A stretch of DNA of 64,000 bases from Paraescarpia echinospica (Eukaryota; Annelida; Polychaeta; Sabellida; Siboglinidae): positions 89,368,288 to 89,432,287 of the forward strand of contig CM034531.1 in the NCBI GenBank assembly GCA_020002185.1, in the 5' to 3' direction. The position numbers and the translations under genes are program-made. Below the pieces are notes generated by a model, which searched no databases, was not told the origin of the DNA, and saw nothing but the letters and a program-made list of their open reading frames with translations. Below are positions 11,601 to 20,600 of this stretch, one piece after another. Within the stretch, counting starts at the first letter, position 1. Each line of letters begins with the position of its first letter.

Positions 11601-14600
11601 GCTAAGACATGGTGACACAAGATGTCTGATTATGTATACTACCTGTGCACTGCTATGACATGGTGACACAAGATGTCTGAGTATGTATACTACCTGTGCA
11701 CTGCTATGACATGATGACACAAGATGTCTGATTATGTATACTACCTGTGCACTGCTATGACATGATGACACAAGATGTCTGAGTATGTCACATACCAGTG
11801 CACTGCTATGACATGATGACACAAGATGTCTGAGTATGTCACATACCAGTGCACTGCTATGACATGGTGACACAAGATGTCTGAGTATGTATACTACCTG
11901 TGCACTGCTATGACATGATGACACAAGATGTCTGATTATGTATACTACCTGTGCACTGCTATGACATGATGACACAAGATGTCTGAGTATGTCACCTACC
12001 TGTGCACTGCTATGACATGATGACACAAGATGTCTGAGTATGTAGTGCACTGCTATGACATGGTGACACAAGACCAGTGCACTGCTATGACATGATGACA
12101 CAAGATGTCTGAGTATGTCACCTACCTGTGCACTGCTATGACATGGTGACACAAGATGTCTGAGTATGTCACCTACGTGTGCACTGCTATGACATGGTGA
12201 CACAAGATGTCTGAGTATGTCATATACCAGTGCACTGCTATGTCATGGTGACACAAGATGTCTGAGTATGTCACCTACCTGTGCACTGCTAAGACATGGT
12301 GACACAAGATGTCTGATTATGTATACTACCTGTGCACTGCTATGACATGATGACACAAGATGTCTGAGTATGTCACCTACCTTTGCACTGCTATGACATG
12401 ATGACACAAGATGTCTGAGTATGTCACATACCAGTGCACTGCTATGACATGGTGACACAAGATGTCTGAGTATGTCACATACCAGTGCACTGCTATGACA
12501 TGGTGACACAAGATGTCTGAGTATGTCACATACCAGTGCACTGCTATGTCATGGTGACACAAGATGTCTGAGTATGTCACCTACCTGTGCACTGCTATGA
12601 AATGGTGACACAAGATGTCTGAGTATGTCACCTACTGTGCACCGCTATGACATGGTGACACAAGATGTCTGAGTATGTCACCTACCTTTGCACTGCTATG
12701 ACATGTTGACACAAGATGTCTGAATATGTCACCTACCTGTGCACTGCTATGACATGGTGACACAAGATGTCCGAGTATGTCACCTACTGTGCACTGCTAT
12801 GACATGATGACACAAGATGTCTGAGTATGTCACCTACCTGTGCACTGCTATGACATGGTGACACAAGATGTCTGAGTATGTCACCTACCTGTGCACTGCT
12901 ACAACATAGTGACACAAGATGTCTGAGTATGTCACCTACCTGTGCACTGCTATGACATGTGACACAAGATGTCTGAGTACATCACCTACCTGTGCACTGC
13001 TATGAAATGGTGACACAAGATGTCTGAGTATGTCACCTACCTGTGCACTGCTATGACATAGTGACACAAGATGTCTGAGTATGTCACCTACCTGTGCACT
13101 GCTATGACATAGTGACACAAGATGTCTGAGTATGTCACCTACCTGTACACTGCTATGACATAGTGACACAAGATGTCCGAGTATGTCACCTACCTGTGCA
13201 CTGCTATGACACGGTGACACAAGATGTCTGAGTATGTCACCTACCTGTGCACTGCTATGACACGGTGACACAAGATGTCTGAGTATGTCACCTACCTGTG
13301 CACTGCTATGACACGGTGACACAAGATGTCTGAGTATGTCACCTACCTGTGCACTGCTATGACATGGTGACACAAGATGTCTGAGTACATCACCTACCTG
13401 TGCACTGCTATGAAATGGTGACACAAGATGTCTGAGTATGTCACCTACCTGTGCATTGCTATGACATAGTGACACAAGATGTCTGAGTATGTCACCTACC
13501 TGTGCACTGCTATGACATAGTGACACAAGATGTCTGAGTATGTCACCTACCTGTACACTGCTATGACATAGTGACACAAGATGTCCGAGTATGTCACCTA
13601 CCTGTACACTGCTATGACACGGTGACACAAGATGTCTGAGTATGTCACCTACCTGTGCACTGCTATGACATAGTGACACAAGATGTCTGAGAATGTCACC
13701 TACCTGTACACTGCTATGACATAGTGACACAAGATGTCCGAGTATGTCACCTACCTGTGCACTGCTATGACACGGTGACACAAGATGTCTGAGTATGTCA
13801 CCTACCTGTGCACTGCTATGACACGGTGACACAAGATGTCTGAGTATGTCACCTACCTGTGCACTGCTATGACGGTGGTAAAGAGACGAGGAGACCCGGG
13901 AATCTACACAACAGAAATACTGTTATATTATGATCAGTTTCAACACAGAAGAACAGAGAAATTGTGTACAGCATATTATAATTATTTATAATGATACTAT
14001 GTGACAAAATGTGCAGTTTACAGTAAAATACACCCCTTTCCAGCAGTGACTAAGAAAAGATCTAAATGTAACAGTATATACATGTATATATATATATATA
14101 AATGGGCAAGAACACAGAACTGGTACACAAAAATGGACATCAGACTTGAAAATTCAAATGCATAAGTTTGATTCAAAATGCTTACATTCTGAAGGAGGTA
14201 ACTGTGCATAACTGCTATCGAGGCCGGGATAACTTTCCTCACGGTCAAGAGATGGCAACACAAGTTCATCTCAAAGGTAGTAACATGGACACAAATCAAG
14301 GTCAATATGACCTTGCCATCCTGATTAGACTTAAGTTGAGAACGAGCAAGATTCATTTATTAGATATGCAGGAAACGTGTTCTATTCCATAAAAGTTTGG
14401 TGTTCTCCTAAGTAACGATACTAGATTTATCATGATGGTCGAGGACAGTAGGTAACATAGACAAACATTTCAGTTTGGCGTGTCGTCACTACCAGAGGTA
14501 GATGGAAACCAGCTAGAAGCTAATGTAACCCAAGAGCCTTATAGCTTAACTAAATTTCTGGCAAGGTTATATCCTGCTGCACCATACAGAATAGGCTTAG

Positions 14601-17600
14601 TGTATAACAAAGGCAGTATGTAACATGGACATTTTTGTAAGAATTTTTTTAATACCTCCAATTTTGACAAAAAGATCAAAACAGACCTTCTTCTGCGCTG
14701 GAACCAACTGAAGTTGGAAGACTGTTGGGAGCAACAGAAAAAACTTCACCAATTGATGAAAAAAACTTCACCAGCTGATACATTATCCCAGCAACACGGA
14801 CACAGCACAACACGGGTAGGTGGAGATCTTAAAACGCCAACTTAAATTTAGTAAAGGAAGAAAGAACTCGACACTTATCTTTATGAAAAAATGTAATGTT
14901 TATTGTAAGGTACAGAGGTCCTAGATCATTTGGCTGCATACAGGAATCAACAAAACACAGTCTAGGGCTTTATAGTGACGATTTCATTTGTAGACCTACA
15001 AATAGGCTCCCCCAGTTGCCGGGCGATGTCTTCTCCAAAAATTACATGAGTGTATTTGGTGGCCCGGAAAAGACCTTGCGATCCCACTTCAAAGTACTGC
15101 AGTTCTGTATGCACGATCTGAAACAAGTTACTCCAGTATTAATATATATAATACGTCTAGCACTTGTAGGCATTGGTTAACAATACCACTGGGGCCGGCT
15201 TGCTGTGAATATGTATTGATGTATTTATGTTGTCGTCTATATGATATATGTAAATGAATAAAACTGAAATGTCATTAAGTTGGCCTATTTCAATCTACAC
15301 TTGTCTTGCATTGTTGCTTTGCATAGGAGGGTGTATGTGACAGTGGCACGTACTATTAGTAAGTATTTCTAAAAGTAAACTTATAACGATCAGGCCTGAA
15401 GTAATAGTAATAATTAATACTAATAATTACGAATATTGAAGTAATAGGTTGAACCAAAATACAATGTAATAGTAATTGCTTCAAATGTAATAGTAATATG
15501 AAGGAAACTAAGTAATAGTAATATATTACATTACAATGTAATCGACCCCAGACCTGGTAAGGATGCTGCCAAAATGAAAGTATATATGTTAAAATGAACG
15601 CAGGATTGTGCATTAGCTTACTGGGAATACCATTGTGATTATCAATGATTAGTAAATAAACATTAACTAATATATATTAAGTTAACAATAATGTAACAAG
15701 CAGTAGATGCCGACATAAAACAAACAGTAGACTGACTAGTGTAATTATATAGTCTTAAATAAATATAATATAGTGTAATTAGTCTTAAATAAAAAGTAAA
15801 CAAACTCCAAACAAATACTGCATGAGAAAGTGGGATAACAACTAGGAAATGTGTCATCACAGCTGAGGAATATCGTTACATGGTTGGAGGTAATGAAGAC
15901 CAAGAGCAAAGAGAGTTTGGGCGGTCCAGTGACAGTGATGACTGACGTACATAACCAGTGCCCGACATCATCATCGGTAGGCAACGTACCGATGTCGTCA
16001 GCAAAAGGAGACGGAATGGTGTTCAAATTGTATATCATTTAGATAAAATATCACCTACAAGGCATGGATAATTTCTAATCAGTAATTTAGAATTATTCCT
16101 GAAAAAACAGGAAAGGCAAAATAACGAAAATGTCACAGGGGGCACGCGATAGTGCAGTGGGGGCACGCGATAGTGTAGTGGTTAGCACATCCGCCTGACA
16201 TGCCGGCACCCCGAGTTCAATACCCAGACTGGGCAGGTATGGTATATTTGGTGTAAAAACCTGGCTCTCAACATTGAGGACTGTGTATCCCTCGTGAATC
16301 GGAGATCACGTTAATGTCGGTCCCGTCTCAATTTGGGTCGTAAAAGAACCACTGAGGACGACAAGCACCCTGGGAGTGACCACCCTCAGTGCCAGCATAG
16401 TAGAAAGGTCGGCTTGATGATAATGTTCTGAAAAAGGCTGGCTAATTGAATGAGACCTCATAAGATCATAACATTGTAACCACAATATATACAGACTAGT
16501 CAGTTAATAGAACATTGCCGAGTGCTGGAAACAACTAGGAAACTAGTTGCGTACCATCCAGCAGTTAAGCAACACATGAACACCCAGATCGTCGGGGCCG
16601 AATTAACTTTAAGTCCACACATTTATATATTTTACAAAGAAATAATGGCTAGATTTTATCTAAACACAGTGAACAATGTTTTAAACTTTCTGACTGCGTG
16701 CGTAACGTGAGAATTTAGCCAAGGGAGAATGTAACATTTTCAAAAAATCGGACAACAAAAATGAAAAACGTGCCTGCAGAATTTCCGGCGTCCATGTTGT
16801 CGTAGATGGATTCCTTTGTCGTAAATGAGTTCGTGTTACATCCTGGTATTCATGATGTAGTATAATGTTGAAGTCACATAGCCAGCTTCAATATACACTG
16901 GTTTTCCCATGTCCCAAATATGACGTAAAAAATCAGGTCGATTTCGGGTGGACATCGTTCATACATAAAACTGGGTCGAGTAATGGGATATTTGTTTGTG
17001 GATGTTATCTCTATGGGATGTATAGTAAATATTTAATAAGTCAAAGATAACATTTTCTTTTATTGTACAATATTTATTTCACTTATATTTAAGGCACCAC
17101 AAGTGTGTACCAGTACCGTGTTCTTACCCATTATATGTTACTAGCACCAGCAGAAATCACAAATTGTTAGTAACATTTAATTTTCATAAATTTTTTATTT
17201 CCTGGTTAAAAATTAATACAATGAACAATAACACAAATTTTATAAATGTTGACACACACCTGAAGACTGCACTGTTATTTCTGAATGTAATTTTACCTGG
17301 ATCCATCCTCTGACTGAAAAAATCTGTGTGTGTTTATCAAGTTATTGTTTTATTTCCACGTAAAACCATTGCATAATATAGTAGTTGTATGCATTGCGTG
17401 CTAGCATATTTCCATACAGCCAAACATTGTACACATATAGAAATAAAACCTGATCCAATTCATATATGGCCCATGCATTACAAAGCATAGAACAAAATCC
17501 TGGCAAATTATTCGCTTAGCAAATTGACAGTGTACATGCGAGACCAAAAGCCGACTTCAGTGGGGGGATGTGAGAACGTGACAAGAAAACAAAAGTAATG

Positions 17601-20600
17601 ATGTATCATGCCAAGTGTTTGGGCGCTGGACCCACAAAGCCAATGTGGTTACACATGTATTTTGGCACCATATATCTCCACCATCATTCTGGCCTTTCTG
17701 GACTGGCTCAGTTGACCAGTTGCTGAGAAAAGTGGTCAACAAGCAGTGTCCGCTACTGTGTGAGTGACTGTGCGTGTACTTTGATGGCTGGACTTGGCAG
17801 GTGTAAATACATTAGTGACTTTTGATTTTTACCTGGGATGTCATGCCTGCAGCCTGTTGATGGACAAGGTGGCAATGTTTTACAAATGTCTTGTTAGTTG
17901 GCTTCTCATTGAGTTAGAGGGCATTCAGTCTTACACTACAACCATCAATGTGTATTCAGCCTAACACTACAACCTTAAAAGGGTGTTCAGCCTGACAATA
18001 GAACCTTAAATTATATGTATTCAGCCTAACATTACAACCCTTAATCATTTAGACTTCAGCCGTTTTTTAAAAAGTCCCTGTTTCCCCACTTATGGTTTGA
18101 AACATGAAAATGTGTGGTCCGCATGTTCAAACATTGTTTCTAATGTGTTTTTATACAACCATCCACTAGATTGCACTACTGCACAGTGCTGCAACACAGG
18201 ATTATTTTAGGCTATGTTTGACTGGCCTGGAGTGTTAGTCTATGGGTGGGTTTGGCTGGCTTGGTGTGTTAGTCTATGGGTGGGTTTGGCTGGCTTGGTG
18301 TGTTAGTCTATGGGTGGGTTTGGCTGGCTTGGTGTGTTAGTCTACGGCTGGGTTTGGCTGGCTTGGTGTGTTAGTCTATGGGCGGGTTTGGCTCGCTTGG
18401 AGTGTTAGTCTATGGGCGGATTTGGTCTAAAGGGTTAATGTGTATTCAGGCTAACACTACAACCATAAATGAAGTGTACATATTCAGACTAACACTACAA
18501 CCATAAATGATGTGTACATATTCAGGCTAACACTACAACCATAAATTATGTGTACATATTCAGGCTAACACTACAACCTTAAATGATGTGTACATATTCA
18601 GGCTAACACTACAACCTTAAATGATGTGTATATATTCAGGCTAACACTACAACCATAAATGATGTGTACATATTCAGGCTAACACTACAACCTTAAATGA
18701 CGTGTACATATTCAGGCTAACACTACAACCTTAAATGATGTGTACATATTCAGGCTAACACTACAACCTTAAATGATGTGTACATATTCAGGCTGACACT
18801 ACAACCTTAAATGATGTGTACATATTCAGGCTGACACTACAACCTTAAATGATGTGTACATATTCAGGCTAACACTACAACCTTAAATGATGTGTACATA
18901 TTCAGGCTAACACTACAACCTAAAATTATGTGTACATATTCAGGCTAACACTACAACCTTAAATGATGTGTACATATTCAGGCTAACACTACAACCTTAA
19001 ATGATGTGTACATATTCAGGCTAACACTACAACCTAAAATTATCTGTACATATTCAGGCTAACACTGCAACCTTAAATTATGCGTATTCAGCCTAAAACT
19101 ACAACCTTAAATTATGCATACATATTCAGCCTAACACTAACACCTTAATTTATGTGTATTCAACCTAAAACTACAACTTTAAATTATGCATACATATTCA
19201 GCCTTACACTACAACCTTAACGTGTATTTAGTCTCACTCCACAATCTTAAATGTGTAAACCTCCTCATACTGTAACCTTACATGCATTTAACCTGATACT
19301 AGCAGAATTTGTCAATACTTACCAGATTTGTGAAAATGAATTCAAATCTTGTGTTGCCGCTCTTGGTCAAAACATAGAGTGCTTCTGTGTTGCCACGAAG
19401 TTTCTGAAATTAAATATGTATATATGCATGACTAACTTTAAATGTCACTCAATGTTTATTGTAACTAATATTGTTTAATTTAATGTTGATGTTATTGCCA
19501 CTAATTTAGTGTTATTACCATTTCTTTAAAGCTAGAATCACTCACCCAGAATGGTTTCTTTTAACTTTCTTTTTACATCAAAATGTGATAGAACACTTGT
19601 ACATTTTTACAGATTTTTTCCTACATTCTGGGTTTCTCACAGAATACAAAACTAGCAGTTGTGTATTCTGTGATAAAAAGAAAAAAGAATTTATACAAAT
19701 ATCTAATAAGGGCGTCCTAAAGATTCTATACAAAGATGAACAAATGTTGGTACCAATTTCTTCTTCATGCCATCTGGAATTTGATGTTTTGGGTGGAAAT
19801 CTTATAAAAGACACGGGCTCCCTGTGAAATGTCATATGGATACTGTCATATTTTAAAAACTACTTGTCCTAATGACATAATTGTCAGTGTATTATATATG
19901 TATTAAAGGAAGTTCAAATATGACATAATACTAAATTTGCATGATGTTAACCACGGCAACAAGATAATTCTTGGACATGCTGACCTTCTTTTACATAGAC
20001 ATAACACAATGAGTGCATCTCCTTAATTAATCCTTGTAGAATGTACTTAGAACTTACCGACATGGCAACCTTTGTGGAGATGTTGAGCACACAACTGAAG
20101 CCGATGGCTGCAAGAGAGATGACTAGTGACAATCAAGCTACAGCCACTGGTATGTCTAACCTATGGGGGGGTAGTATCTGCACTTGTCAACATGACCGCA
20201 GCTCATACAGGGAACAATAGACATCATATCTCAATAGCCCAATACATTTTTGAAGATTGTGCAGCATTGTGCCAAGTTGATGTTCAAAGATTTTCTAGCA
20301 ATGTGCCTGGTACATAGCATTGTCCTGTGTAGATAATTTGTTTCACTTACACAGGTTGATTCGAGGCATTGTCTGTGAATGCCAGATGAGTCGCAGGTTT
20401 GTCACAAGAAGTCGTCCTAACAAACAGGCACACAAAACAAGTGACACATTTTAACAACTTCAATAAAACCTACTCAAAAAGGGCTTCTTCTGTTCACTTT
20501 AAGATTTTAATTATATTGAAGCCTTTTTATAGGTGTAATGAATTAAAAGTATTAAGTAAATATTACTGTGCATAAAAATTCATGAAAGATATATATAGTA

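Noticed and set aside
11556..13832. Long minus-strand frames (up to 298 codons) with a 17-residue repeat
   Set aside because: They are translations of the 51-bp junction array in a frame that does not continue BBS5.
8150..13875. CRISPR-like appearance of regular repeats
   Set aside because: Units are contiguous without unique spacers, the genome is eukaryotic with introns, and no cas genes are present.
14018..14356. A 112-codon minus-strand frame as an extra BBS5 exon
   Set aside because: BBS5 is already complete without it (exon 5 joins exon 6 in phase) and it shows no BBS5 similarity.
14896..15180. A 94-codon plus-strand frame over the nested exon
   Set aside because: The minus-strand reading has an acceptor, a stop and a poly(A) signal and a more protein-like sequence. 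The plus frame is probably its shadow.
15745..16042. Overlapping frames on both strands near 15.9 kb
   Set aside because: The translation looks somewhat protein-like, but I see no motif, conserved splice pair or link to the nested exon.
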